Notes: a model not told the origin generated them from the sequence alone. DNA of 64,000 bases from GCA-003244245 sp963712995 (GCA_963712995.1 CAVQKH010000032.1:1-64000); one strand, 5' to 3'. Shown: positions 27,197-35,118, numbered from the stretch's first letter. Numbers and translations are program-made.

Positions 27197-27490
27197 TCAT
27201 GATGACGATCCCAGCTCGCCGTCGGTCGCCGCATAGCCGGCATCACGTGGTTCGTGTCCCAGCCATTCTCCGAGAAGGTGGTAGAGCGCGGTGGCGATCT
27301 GTTCGTCCAGACGCAGGACACAGCAGTTCCCGACGTGCGGGTTGAGCACGATGTACCCGCCTTCTTTGGTCACCAGCAGGTTGGTGAAGCCCGCAGCGCC
27401 GTGCTTCTGGCAGGTCGTCATCAACACCCGGCGCTGGCTCCTGCGCACCGGGCCGCTGGGTGTCGGTCCTTGCGCAGAAGGAGTGCTCAC
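27197..27490 (-). CDS. Small hypothetical protein, last gene of a 4-gene overlapping operon
   Basis: 97 residues from GTG 27490, overlapping the previous gene by 4 nt; ATG 27421 (MTTCQKHGAAGFTNLLVTK) is the alternative start and begins the conserved-looking part. TKEGGYIVLNPHVGNCCVLRLDE then QIATALYHLLGEWLG suggests a small alpha/beta fold with a CC pair and no signal peptide. Similar short proteins occur near XRE regulators in actinobacteria, but no function is known to me. Confidence 0.7.
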   Translation of the reverse strand: MSTPSAQGPTPSGPVRRSQRRVLMTTCQKHGAAGFTNLLVTKEGGYIVLNPHVGNCCVLRLDEQIATALYHLLGEWLGHEPRDAGYAATDGELGSSS

Positions 27491-27981
27491 CGCGTCACCA
27501 CCAGGGTCGTGATCGCGGTGGCAAGCCGGGCGGCCCGCACCCCGGCGCGGCCTGGCAACGGGGGCTGGATGCTCATCGGACGTTGCTGGGCACGAGGCAC
27601 CCGCAACCTCGCCGGTGCCGGGTAGCCGCTGGTGGGGGCGTCGGGGTGCTCGGGATGGATCAGCTCCAGCAAAGCCCGCACGGCGTACTGCGGCGGACCC
27701 TCATAGGCCCACACCACGAACTGGGGGTCGAAGATATCCACCGGCCGGCCCGCGGTGGGCACCCGGGCGGTGACGACCCGCTCGAAATCCCCAATGGTGA
27801 GCAGATCCACGTAGTGGGCCCACTCGTAGCAGGCCACCAGCGCCCGCGGCGCATCCTTGGGCCCGCATCGATACAGCGTGAACCCGTCGGTGACCACCTC
27901 GACGAGCAGCTCCTCCACCGCAGCGGGCAGAACCAACTCCTGCCCACTACCGAGAAGCGCTGCCGAGCCGAGCCGCCTCAT
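27487..27981 (-). CDS. Hypothetical protein, 164 aa
   Basis: Starts at ATG 27981, overlapping the stop of the upstream small gene by 4 nt (ATGA), and ends overlapping the downstream gene by 4 nt. The sequence has a folded-domain look (ELLVEVVTDGFTLYRCGPKD, ALVACYEWAHYVDLLTIGDF, DIFDPQFVVWAYEGPPQYAV), followed by a Pro/Arg-rich tail. No motif was recognised and no membrane segment is seen. Its place in a tightly overlapped operon between two RiPP-type clusters suggests shared function with its neighbours, but nothing links it directly to peptide maturation. Confidence 0.72.
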   Translation of the reverse strand: MRRLGSAALLGSGQELVLPAAVEELLVEVVTDGFTLYRCGPKDAPRALVACYEWAHYVDLLTIGDFERVVTARVPTAGRPVDIFDPQFVVWAYEGPPQYAVRALLELIHPEHPDAPTSGYPAPARLRVPRAQQRPMSIQPPLPGRAGVRAARLATAITTLVVTR

Positions 27982-28172
27982 GCCGGACCGCCTACTCGAC
28001 TGGAGGGACCGGTCCCCGACGGCGGGCGGCGCAGCAGCGGATGCAGGTGCGCACCAGGGACACGCATAGGCAGGTTCGTGCCCTCAGGATGGAGAGCGCT
28101 CCCACGCTGATGGCGCCGGTCAGCGACCACCGCCTCGCGACCAGACCGGGCATCACCGTCATCGGCCATCAC
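27978..28172 (-). CDS. Small basic hypothetical protein, 64 aa
   Basis: ATG ATG at 28172/28169 overlaps the stop of the upstream gene by 4 nt, and its own stop overlaps the next ATG by 4 nt. The product is rich in Arg, His, Pro and Gly (LPMRVPGAHLHPLLRRPPSG) and has no recognisable domain. The back-to-back ATGA overlaps are the main reason to call it real; the amino-acid composition alone would not be convincing. Confidence 0.5.
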   Translation of the reverse strand: MMADDGDARSGREAVVADRRHQRGSALHPEGTNLPMRVPGAHLHPLLRRPPSGTGPSSRVGGPA

Positions 28173-28516
28173 AGGACGTCCACCCCACCGGCCCCACAGC
28201 GCCCAAGCTGTTCATGCTGACTTTGCCCCGCCTCTGTGAGGATGAGCTGGTGCCACCCGGCCGGATCCGGATCCGCCACGGTCAGCAACCCCTCCGTGAG
28301 CAGCGTCGGGACCGCCACGGCCAGATAGGGCGGAAGCGGAGCGTCCCCGTCGCGGAACTCAGCGCCCCGCTGGATGACACGCCCATCGGCCACTCGACTG
28401 AGAGTGATCCACATCAGCAGAACCGCAGCATCGTCGCCCGTGCTCACCCGATGCTCCTCAGAACCTGGCGGGCCTACCCGTCCAGACGGCAAGTGATCAG
28501 GATCGTGTTCGGTCAT
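28169..28516 (-). CDS. Hypothetical protein, first gene of the 4-gene operon, 115 aa
   Basis: Starts at ATG 28516 (MTEHDPDHLPSGRVG), with GGAAAG about 8 nt upstream; the frame is open further but without a better start. The core LLMWITLSRVADGRVIQRGAEF, PYLAVAVPTLLTEGLLTVADPD and WHQLILTEAGQSQHEQL resembles a winged-helix-like small domain (helix, helix, then LTxxG at the end), so a MarR/PadR-like DNA-binding role is possible but unproven. It overlaps the next gene by 4 nt. Confidence 0.65.
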   Translation of the reverse strand: MTEHDPDHLPSGRVGPPGSEEHRVSTGDDAAVLLMWITLSRVADGRVIQRGAEFRDGDAPLPPYLAVAVPTLLTEGLLTVADPDPAGWHQLILTEAGQSQHEQLGRCGAGGVDVL

Positions 28517-28892
28517 GGTGATCGCTTTCCGGGGACGTGGGATCGGCCGGGTGGGAAGGGCTCTCCGGGGCGGAGATATCAGGCGAAGAAAAGACACACC
28601 CGCCATCGCTGTCTCGACTCGTGTGTTGCACTGGATCACCATGGGTCCTTTTCCCGTTGCCGACAGGTTTGTGTGTGGGTGCGCCTGGTGCCGGGGGGTG
28701 GGGCCTCACGCGCACATATCCCGAGTGGTTATCACGCGGTGTGCGCGTCTGCCGTGTGCCCGGGGGAGGAGACGGCAACCCGGCACCAGGTGCATAAGCG
28801 CACCGTGGCGTATCAGAAGCCGGTGACGGCAGTCGTGACCTTTATCCGGATTGCGAATGTGTCACCCTTGGGCTGTCACCCCCTCTAGGGTG
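28517..28892. promoter_or_regulatory. Divergent region with conserved promoter/operator block of regulator 2
   Basis: 376 bp between the 4-gene operon (minus) and regulator 2 (plus). The right part repeats the block seen before regulator 1: CACCGTGGCGTATCAG, CCGGTGACGGCAG, TTATCCGGATTG, then TGTCACCC at 28860-28867 and 28874-28881. The palindrome TCACCC-CCTCTA-GGGTGA spans 28876-28893, ending on the start-codon A. No gene was found in the left part. Confidence 0.55.
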
Positions 28893-30437
28893 ATGTCCGT
28901 GATCGGAGAAATGGGGGATCTGGCCGCACAGCGCGCCAGACTGGCGGTATTGCGTTCAGGCTTGGGTGCGCAGCTGGGCACCTACCGAACCGCGGCGGGG
29001 ATCTCCCAGCCGCAACTCGGCCAGGCGCTGGGCCGGACCCGGAGTCTGATCTCCAAGGTCGAGCACGGCGTCCGCGGAATGCCCGAGGCGTTGTGGACGA
29101 CCGCCGACGAGCTGTGCGGCGCCGACGGCGCGCTGATCGCCGCGTACACCGAGCTGGCGCAGGCCGAGGCCGACCACCGGGACCGCCGCCGCACCCGCCG
29201 CCCGTTGCAGTCCACCCCTGCACGGCTGGATACTCGTCAAAGAGCCTGGTCGGCGCGCGCCGAGTGGATGCCGGCTGGGCATCAGCATGACCAGGACGAA
29301 TTGTGGCCGCAGAAGACGCTGGTCACCGGGAAGCTAGCTGAGGAGCTGCTGGAAGTGATCACAAAATTAGTGCGGTCGCTGGGCCGCCGCGAGGCGATAG
29401 GGCTTGCCGGGTCGATCCTCGCCGCTATGGGACTGTCCGGCCTCGATGCTGACGAGTACACGCGAGTTGCCCAGGCGGTGGCCGTCCCGAGCCGGATCGA
29501 TGCTCAGGTCGTCAACAATCTGGCGGTCACCCTGTCGGTGTGCAAACGCCAGGAAGACAGACTCGGGCCCCTTCAAGTGGTAGATACCGTGGTCGCTCAG
29601 CATGGGCTGGTGCGTCGCCTCCTCGCAGGTGACTGCCCAGAAAAACTACACAAAGCGTTGCAGCTGGTGGACAGCAATATGGCCTGCACGATCGGTGGCT
29701 ACCTGATCGATATGGGCCAGCTTGAGGCAGCCGGCCGCTACTTCGGGCGCGCCCGCCGCGCCGCCCACAAAGCGGGCAACACCGCCTATGCGACCTACGC
29801 GGCCGTCCATACCAGTGACGCCGCCCGCTTACGCGGGGACGCCCCCACCGCGCTGGACACCGCTGCCGCGGCCCGCAGCCTGGCTGCCCGCACCGATGAC
29901 GCACAACTGAAAGCGCTGGCCGAACAGGCGGCGGCCTATGCCTATGCACTTAATGGGCAATACGGGCCGTACATGAACGCATCCACACGTGCTCACGATA
30001 TGCTCACCAACACCAACAGCAATTTTCCTGACTCGCCCGCCTATTGGGTGCACCATGGCATCATCGACAGCAAAGCCAGCACCTGTCTGGCACTTCTGGG
30101 CAAACCCCAGCAAGCTGTCGAAGCCGCCAACACCGCCTTGACGCATCACGATCCGACACAGGTCGCGAGATACGCCATGTGCCAAGTACGGCTAGGTCAC
30201 GCCCTGGCCCTGTCCAAAGACGTCACCCACGCCGCTCACGTCCTCGGCGATGCCGCCGGCCAAGCCCATCTCTATCCACGACTCACCACTGACCTGCACG
30301 CCGCCCGAGCCCTGATGCAACCCTGGAACCACACCCACGCCGTCAAGACACTCGACGCCCGACTCGCCGCGTGCGGACTCACACCGACCACCCGGACAAC
30401 ACCCGCCCCAAAGACCATCAATAATCAACGAGCATGA
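28893..30437 (+). CDS. XRE-family HTH regulator with TPR domain (cluster 2)
   Basis: 514 residues from ATG 28893 (MSVIGEMGDLAAQRARLAV), a close paralogue of the cluster 1 and 3 regulators over its full length. The HTH segment LGTYRTAAGISQPQLGQALG then RTRSLISKVEHG is nearly identical to that of regulator 1. The TPR-like C-terminus ends TPAPKTINNQRA. There is no ribosome-binding site before the ATG; a palindrome overlaps it. Downstream, a MITE at 30458-30593 separates it from the small peptide and PIMT-like genes, and may have cut or replaced a former ATP-grasp gene. Confidence 0.88.
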   Translation: MSVIGEMGDLAAQRARLAVLRSGLGAQLGTYRTAAGISQPQLGQALGRTRSLISKVEHGVRGMPEALWTTADELCGADGALIAAYTELAQAEADHRDRRRTRRPLQSTPARLDTRQRAWSARAEWMPAGHQHDQDELWPQKTLVTGKLAEELLEVITKLVRSLGRREAIGLAGSILAAMGLSGLDADEYTRVAQAVAVPSRIDAQVVNNLAVTLSVCKRQEDRLGPLQVVDTVVAQHGLVRRLLAGDCPEKLHKALQLVDSNMACTIGGYLIDMGQLEAAGRYFGRARRAAHKAGNTAYATYAAVHTSDAARLRGDAPTALDTAAAARSLAARTDDAQLKALAEQAAAYAYALNGQYGPYMNASTRAHDMLTNTNSNFPDSPAYWVHHGIIDSKASTCLALLGKPQQAVEAANTALTHHDPTQVARYAMCQVRLGHALALSKDVTHAAHVLGDAAGQAHLYPRLTTDLHAARALMQPWNHTHAVKTLDARLAACGLTPTTRTTPAPKTINNQRA

Positions 30438-30447
30438 GGTGGCAGGG

Positions 30448-30603
30448 AACGGTGCCGCAATGCCACTAAGTTAAGCGGACGAGACAATTCATGATCACGG
30501 TTTGGGTGTCAGAAGTGACACGTCGTGTCACCTACGGCACCCAAACCGTGATCATGAGTCGCCGGCCGTCGGCCGGCTAACTTAGTGGCATTGAACGGTG
30601 CCG
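30448..30603. mobile_element. 136-bp MITE with 16-bp inverted repeats and 10-bp target duplication
   Basis: The element is 30458-30593. It starts CAATGCCACTAAGTTA and ends with the exact reverse complement. It is flanked by AACGGTGCCG on both sides (30448-30457 and 30594-30603), a perfect 10-bp target-site duplication. Inside, a 19-bp perfect inverted repeat (30490-30508 and 30538-30556) surrounds another palindrome, GTGACACG-T-CGTGTCAC (30515-30531), so the whole element can fold into a long hairpin. It has no coding capacity. The duplication length fits an IS4-type transposase acting in trans, which is inference. Confidence 0.85.
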
Positions 30604-30634
30604 TCGTTGCGTGAAAAGATTGTGGACTGCCACG

Positions 30635-30787
30635 ATGCGTCTCATGGGCAAGCACGACAAGCCACCCGCGAAGCCGAACCCGGCGGATGACGCGCAACCC
30701 CCGCCGAAAAAGCCGCTACCTCCACCGCCGGACCCCGGTAAGCACGGCAAGCCAGACCCTCCGGATAAGGATGACAAGAAGAAGTGA
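30635..30787 (+). CDS. Pro/Lys/Asp-rich small peptide coupled to a PIMT-like gene (RiPP precursor candidate)
   Basis: 50 residues from ATG 30635 (MRLMGKHDKPPAKPNP), or 47 from ATG 30644. The peptide is nearly all Pro, Lys, Asp and Gly: PADDAQPPPKKPLPPPPDPG, then KHGKPDPPDKDDKKK. There is no signal peptide or Cys. Its stop overlaps the GTG start of the PIMT-like gene by 4 nt, the same coupling seen between cluster 1 genes. It lacks the PFGLRYA leader motif and has no Ser or Thr, so it is not a typical graspetide precursor; alternating Lys and Asp could allow Lys-Asp amide links. No ribosome-binding site is evident. Candidate only. Confidence 0.55.
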   Translation: MRLMGKHDKPPAKPNPADDAQPPPKKPLPPPPDPGKHGKPDPPDKDDKKK

Positions 30788-31938
30788 CCGACGCCGAGGC
30801 ACTCCGGCAAGGCATGGTGGAGGGCTTGGCCCAGCGGGGAGAGCTCGACGAGCGGTGGCGGGTCACGTTCACCGAGGTGGCCCGCCACGAGTTCATCCCG
30901 GAGCTGGTGTGGCGCTACGACCGCGACACAGACGCTCACTGCGACCTGGTGCCGGTGCGCCGCAGCGATGACCCCCAGTGGTGGCTGGAGCAGGCCTATG
31001 CCAACGCCTCCGTGTACACCCAGGTCGACGATGGGCACCCGATCGGTGAGGACGGGTGCGGACGTGAGCTCACCTCCTCGGCCTCGATGCCTGCCGTGGT
31101 GGCGCAGATGCTCGCCGCGCTGGAGGTCGAGCCGGGAATGCGGGTACTGGAGATCGGCACCGGCACCGGATACAACACCGCACTACTGGCCCACCGACTC
31201 GGCGCAAACAACATCGTCAGCGTCGAGATCGACCCAACCATCGCCGAGCACGCCCGCCACGCCCTGACCACCACAGGATTCGACGCCGTCACCGTGGTAA
31301 CCGCCGACGGCGCCCAGGGCTACCCGCCCCGGTCGCCTTACGATCGGGTGATCTCCACCGTGGCCGTCCCTGAGGTGCCCCCTGCGTGGGTGGCCCAGAC
31401 CCGCCCGGGAGGCCTGGTCCTCACCCCCTGGGGCACCCCCTACTACCCGGGCGGCCTGCTCGCGCTCACCGTGCACGCTGACGCCACCGCCACCGGCCGC
31501 ATCGTCGGACCGGCGTCGTTCATGCAGCTACGTGCCCAGCGCATCCCCCGCTACATCGTGAGCCGGATCGTGCGCGACGACGACCCAGTGACCACCTCCA
31601 CCACCGACCTGCACCCCTGGTACGTGACCGGTGATGCCGACGTGTCCACCGCCATCGGGCTGCGCGTGCCCCGGTGCGAGAGCCTCTACGACCCGGACAG
31701 CCCGGAGACCGGCACCTTGTACCTCATCGATCAGTGGAGCCGCTCCTGGGCCACCCTGGAGATCACCACCGAGACGCCCTACGAGGTGCGCCAAAGCGGG
31801 CAGCGCAAGCTCTGGGACGAGGTGCACACCGCCTACCACTGGTGGCTGGACAACGGCAAACCAGCCGTCGACGCCTGGCAGTTCACCCTCGACCCCGACG
31901 GCCAACGGATCGAGCTCCACCCGAGCTCCAGCAGGTGA
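30784..31938 (+). CDS. PIMT-like O-methyltransferase (cluster 2)
   Basis: 384 residues, GTG start overlapping the small peptide gene. PIMT blocks are clear: FTEVARHEFIPELVWRYD, SSASMPAVVAQMLAAL, motif I VLEIGTGTGYNTALLAHRLG, IVSVEIDPTIAEHARHAL, YDRVISTVAVPEVPPAWV and GGLVLTPWG. A 150-residue C-terminal extension follows (TDLHPWYVTGDADVSTAIGL, then SWATLEITTETPYEV and YHWWLDNGKPAVDAWQFTL). It resembles the methyltransferases found with ATP-grasp or lanthipeptide RiPP systems rather than housekeeping PIMT. No ATP-grasp gene lies between it and regulator 2, and it is convergent with the PIMT-like gene of cluster 3. The substrate may be the upstream peptide. Confidence 0.87.
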   Translation: MTDAEALRQGMVEGLAQRGELDERWRVTFTEVARHEFIPELVWRYDRDTDAHCDLVPVRRSDDPQWWLEQAYANASVYTQVDDGHPIGEDGCGRELTSSASMPAVVAQMLAALEVEPGMRVLEIGTGTGYNTALLAHRLGANNIVSVEIDPTIAEHARHALTTTGFDAVTVVTADGAQGYPPRSPYDRVISTVAVPEVPPAWVAQTRPGGLVLTPWGTPYYPGGLLALTVHADATATGRIVGPASFMQLRAQRIPRYIVSRIVRDDDPVTTSTTDLHPWYVTGDADVSTAIGLRVPRCESLYDPDSPETGTLYLIDQWSRSWATLEITTETPYEVRQSGQRKLWDEVHTAYHWWLDNGKPAVDAWQFTLDPDGQRIELHPSSSR

Positions 31939-32034
31939 TCGCGAGTGACTGGAACGACGGGTCACCCGTGATCACGTGGACATGGCCGTAGCCGGACGCG
32001 CCCGTGCTTGCCGGGCCTTCGCAGTCTGCACTGC

Positions 32035-33201
32035 TCAGTTCGCCGTCGGCAGGCTCCATCGGAATTCTCCGTCAGGTTCGTCAAGCCATATCCGGTGGAA
32101 CCCCTCGGGGGTCACCGTCAGGCCGAGGCGGTCCCAGCCGGGCCGGCCGAGCCCGTCCCACATCTTGTGAGTGGCCTCGAACTCGTTCCATATCGTGACC
32201 GGCCCGTCCTGGCGCACCTCGCGCTCGCCGGCGTCATCCGCGTGCATGCGGATTGCACACCACGAACCGTCATGCGCGCTGAACACCGCCCACTCTGGCC
32301 ACCCCTGTTCGGTCGCCCCGCGGTACCCGAAGGCGAGTTCACCAGGCAGACGCGCATGCGCGAGAAACCACGGCACGAGTGACGACCAGGGCAACGGGTC
32401 GAGGTGTGTCCTCGACCGGATGCCCCCCTGGACATCCCCGACGGTGGCGACACTGTTGGGCGCCTGATCGGCGTCGCGAATCGCCATGAATCCGGCCCAC
32501 TGTGCCAAGAACCGCCCTTCGAGGCGGTCAGCGTGGCGGGTCAGAAGGACGAGATTGCCGGCGTGAACGCTGCGTTTGACGTCGACGAGCACGAGTCCGC
32601 CCTCGCGCACCTGCTCAGCCCATGCCCACGGAACCACGGGCAGCGCACACGTCGCGATGATCCGATCAAATGGCGCGTGCTCGGGCATCCCGCCAGCACC
32701 GTGGGCGACGGACAGCGTCGGCGCGAGCCCCAACTCGGCAAGCCTACTCCTCGCGGCATCGACCAGCCCGGCCGCGATGTCGACCGAGAACACCCGGTCG
32801 GCGCCAAGCCGGTATGAGAGCAGACCTGCGTTGTATCCGGTGCCGGTGCCGATCTCAAGCACCCGGTGCTCGTCATGCACGTCGAGCGCTTCGAGCATGC
32901 GCACCATCAGGCCCGGCTTCGTCGACGACGACACGGTGACTCGGTTGCCGTTGGTCGCGACGGCAAGGTCGGTGATCAATGGCTCGTTCCGGTACACCGC
33001 CGCGAGCCACTCGCCGTCCTCGACGGTCGTCTCAGCCCACTCTCCACCGGGTTGCTGAACGTAAAACCGTGGCACGAACAGGTGCCGCGGCATTGCCTCG
33101 ACCGCGTCCCGCCATGCGGGCGTACGCAAAACATGCTCAGCCGCCAACTCGTCGGCGAGTTGGCGCGCCAGCTCTCGCCAAGGCGCCGTTGCCGCCGTCA
33201 T
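32035..33201 (-). CDS. PIMT-like O-methyltransferase (cluster 3, minus strand)
   Basis: 388 residues from ATG 33201 (MTAATAPWRELARQLADEL), overlapping the stop of the truncated ATP-grasp gene by 4 nt. PIMT features: VEAMPRHLFVPRFYV, VSSSTKPGLMVRMLEAL, motif I VLEIGTGTGYNAGLLSYRLG, VFSVDIAAGLVDAARSRL and FDRIIATCALPVVPWAW. The C-terminal extension ends IWLDEPDGEFRWSLPTAN, like the cluster 1 enzyme. The gene appears intact, but its partner ligase is reduced to 67 residues and no precursor is present on this strand. It is probably an orphan whose promoter was lost with the 5' part of its operon. Confidence 0.86.
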   Translation of the reverse strand: MTAATAPWRELARQLADELAAEHVLRTPAWRDAVEAMPRHLFVPRFYVQQPGGEWAETTVEDGEWLAAVYRNEPLITDLAVATNGNRVTVSSSTKPGLMVRMLEALDVHDEHRVLEIGTGTGYNAGLLSYRLGADRVFSVDIAAGLVDAARSRLAELGLAPTLSVAHGAGGMPEHAPFDRIIATCALPVVPWAWAEQVREGGLVLVDVKRSVHAGNLVLLTRHADRLEGRFLAQWAGFMAIRDADQAPNSVATVGDVQGGIRSRTHLDPLPWSSLVPWFLAHARLPGELAFGYRGATEQGWPEWAVFSAHDGSWCAIRMHADDAGEREVRQDGPVTIWNEFEATHKMWDGLGRPGWDRLGLTVTPEGFHRIWLDEPDGEFRWSLPTAN

Positions 33202-33401
33202 GCCGCATTCCCCTGCTCCAGTAGATCGGCGAGCGCCTCGGTGATCGGCGCCCCGATAGGGTCTTCGATCCATCCGTACTGCCCGCCAGCGTTGCACTCG
33301 AGAAAGACCCATTTACCGTCAGGGGTCACAGCGAAATCGAACACACCGAACGGCAAACCGAGGCGCGGCAGGTGCCGACGAGCGCGCAAACCGTAAGCCA
33401 T
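33198..33401 (-). pseudogene. C-terminal fragment of an ATP-grasp ribosomal peptide maturase
   Basis: 67 residues matching the end of the cluster 1 ligase: GLPFGVFDFAVTPDGKWVFL then ECNAGGQYGWIEDPIGAP, with the metal-binding D, E and N positions. The other 250 residues, including the ATP-binding lysines, are missing; sequence beyond 33401 belongs to the region upstream of regulator 3. The fragment overlaps the PIMT-like gene by 4 nt, so the original order was ligase then methyltransferase, as in cluster 1. Confidence 0.8.
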
Positions 33402-33536
33402 GTCAATGCGTCAAGGTCGACGAGCGGCCGGATGGCGGTGGGGACGGATGCGTAGCCGGCGGTCCTGTCATTGCTACCAAACTACCGGGCAGTCGCCGCC
33501 AGGTGATCTACGAGCCCGGCCCGGCCATGGCAGGGT

Positions 33537-33613
33537 GACGGCAACCGGTGACAGTTATCCGTTATCCGGATCGCGGATGTGTCACCCCTGCCCTGTCACC
33601 CCCTCTAGGGTGA
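33537..33613 (+). promoter_or_regulatory. Conserved promoter/operator block of regulator 3
   Basis: Same elements as upstream of regulators 1 and 2: TGACGGCAACCGGTGAC, then TTATCC (here duplicated as TTATCCGTTATCCGGA), then TGTCACCC at 33580-33587 and 33594-33601. The palindrome TCACCC-CCTCTA-GGGTGA at 33596-33613 overlaps the start codon. Conservation in three copies, while flanking DNA differs, supports a functional site. Confidence 0.6.
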
Positions 33614-35118
33614 TGTCCGTGATCGGAGAAATGGGGGATCTGGCCGCACAGCGCGCCAAACTGGAAGTCTTGCGTTCGGATCTGGGTGCCCAACTGAGCA
33701 CCTACCGCACCACAGCGGGGATCTCCCAGCCGCAACTCGGCCACGCGCTGGGCCGGACCCGGAGTCTGATCTCCAAGGTCGAGCACGGCGTCCGCGGAAT
33801 GCCCGAGGCATTGTGGACGACCGCCGATGAGCTCTGTGGTGCTGATGGCGCGCTGACCGCCACCTACACCGAGCTGGTACAGGCTGAGACGGACTACCGA
33901 AACCGCCGCCGCACCCGCCGCCCGTTACCGCCCACGGCCGCCCAGCTGGATACTCGTCACAAGGCCTGGTCGGCACCTGATGCCCGGCTGCCCGCTGGGC
34001 ATCAGCGGGACCAGGACGTAGCGTGGTCACAGACGACTCTGGTCACCGGGGAACTGGCTGAGGAGCTGCTGGACGTGATCACCAGATTGGTGCGCTCGAT
34101 CGGTCGCCGCAAAGCGATCGGACTTGCCGGGTCAGTACTCGCCGCCTTCGGACTGTCCGGCCTCGATGCCGACGAGTACACCCGAGTCGCCCAAGCAGTA
34201 GCCCTCCCGAGCAGGATCGACGCCCAAGTCATCAACAACCTGACAATCACCCTCACGGTATGCAAACGCCAGGAAGACAACCTCGGACCCTGCCAGGTAC
34301 TGGACACCGTGATCGCTCAGCACGGACTGGTGCGCCGCCTGCTTGCGGGCGACTATCCAGAACAACTACGCAAAGCGTTGAACCTGGTGGATGCCAACAT
34401 GGCCTGCACGATCGGTGGCTACCTGATCGACATGGGCCAGCTCGAAGCAGCCAGCCGATACCTCCAACACGCCCGCCACGCCGCCCACAAGGCTGGCAAT
34501 ACCGCCTGTGCAGCTTACGCGGCAGCCGACCACAGTCTCGTCGCTCGCTTACGCGAGGACACCCCCACCGCGCTGGACACCGCTGCCGCCGCCCGGAGCC
34601 TGGCGGCCCGCACCGATGACGCACAACTCAAAGCACGCGCAGAACAGTGCGCGGCCGGTGCCTATGCACTCGATGGGCAATACGGGCCGTGCATGAACGC
34701 ATCAACACGCGCCCATGATCTTCTCACCACGACCAACGGCAACAATCCCGACTCGCCCGCTTATTGGGTGCACCATGGCACCATCGACAGCAATGCCAGC
34801 AGATTTCTAGCGCTGCTGGGCAAACCCCAGGAAGCCGTCGAAGCCGCCACCACCGCCCTGGCACATTACGATCGGACACAGGTAGCGAGATACACCCATT
34901 GCCAAGTATCGCTAGGTCACGCTCTGGCCCTGTCCAAAGACATCACCCACGCCGCTCGCGTCCTCGGCGATGCCGCTGGCCACGCCCATCTCTACCCACG
35001 ACTCACCACGGATCTGCACGCCGCCCGAGCCCTCATGCAACCCTGGAACCACACCCACGCCGTCAAGACACTCGACGCCCAACTCACCGCATGCGGACTC
35101 ACCACGACGACCCGGTGA
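33613..35118 (+). CDS. XRE-family HTH regulator with TPR domain (cluster 3), 3' end altered by deletion
   Basis: 501 residues from ATG 33613 (MSVIGEMGDLAAQRAKLEV); HTH LSTYRTTAGISQPQLGHALG then RTRSLISKVEHG. Full-length alignment with the cluster 1 and 2 regulators holds until ACGLTTTTR, where the usual 12-13 residue tail (TTPAP..NDQRA) is replaced by an immediate stop. That stop lies in DNA derived from a PIMT-like gene (35108 onward). The loss of a short Pro-rich tail may leave the protein functional. No ribosome-binding site precedes the ATG; the palindrome overlaps it. Confidence 0.86.
   Translation: MSVIGEMGDLAAQRAKLEVLRSDLGAQLSTYRTTAGISQPQLGHALGRTRSLISKVEHGVRGMPEALWTTADELCGADGALTATYTELVQAETDYRNRRRTRRPLPPTAAQLDTRHKAWSAPDARLPAGHQRDQDVAWSQTTLVTGELAEELLDVITRLVRSIGRRKAIGLAGSVLAAFGLSGLDADEYTRVAQAVALPSRIDAQVINNLTITLTVCKRQEDNLGPCQVLDTVIAQHGLVRRLLAGDYPEQLRKALNLVDANMACTIGGYLIDMGQLEAASRYLQHARHAAHKAGNTACAAYAAADHSLVARLREDTPTALDTAAAARSLAARTDDAQLKARAEQCAAGAYALDGQYGPCMNASTRAHDLLTTTNGNNPDSPAYWVHHGTIDSNASRFLALLGKPQEAVEAATTALAHYDRTQVARYTHCQVSLGHALALSKDITHAARVLGDAAGHAHLYPRLTTDLHAARALMQPWNHTHAVKTLDAQLTACGLTTTTR

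Noticed and set aside
25813..33201. The three PIMT-like genes as housekeeping protein-repair PIMT
   Set aside because: They have a long C-terminal extension and sit next to ATP-grasp genes or remnants and small peptide genes, unlike housekeeping pcm.
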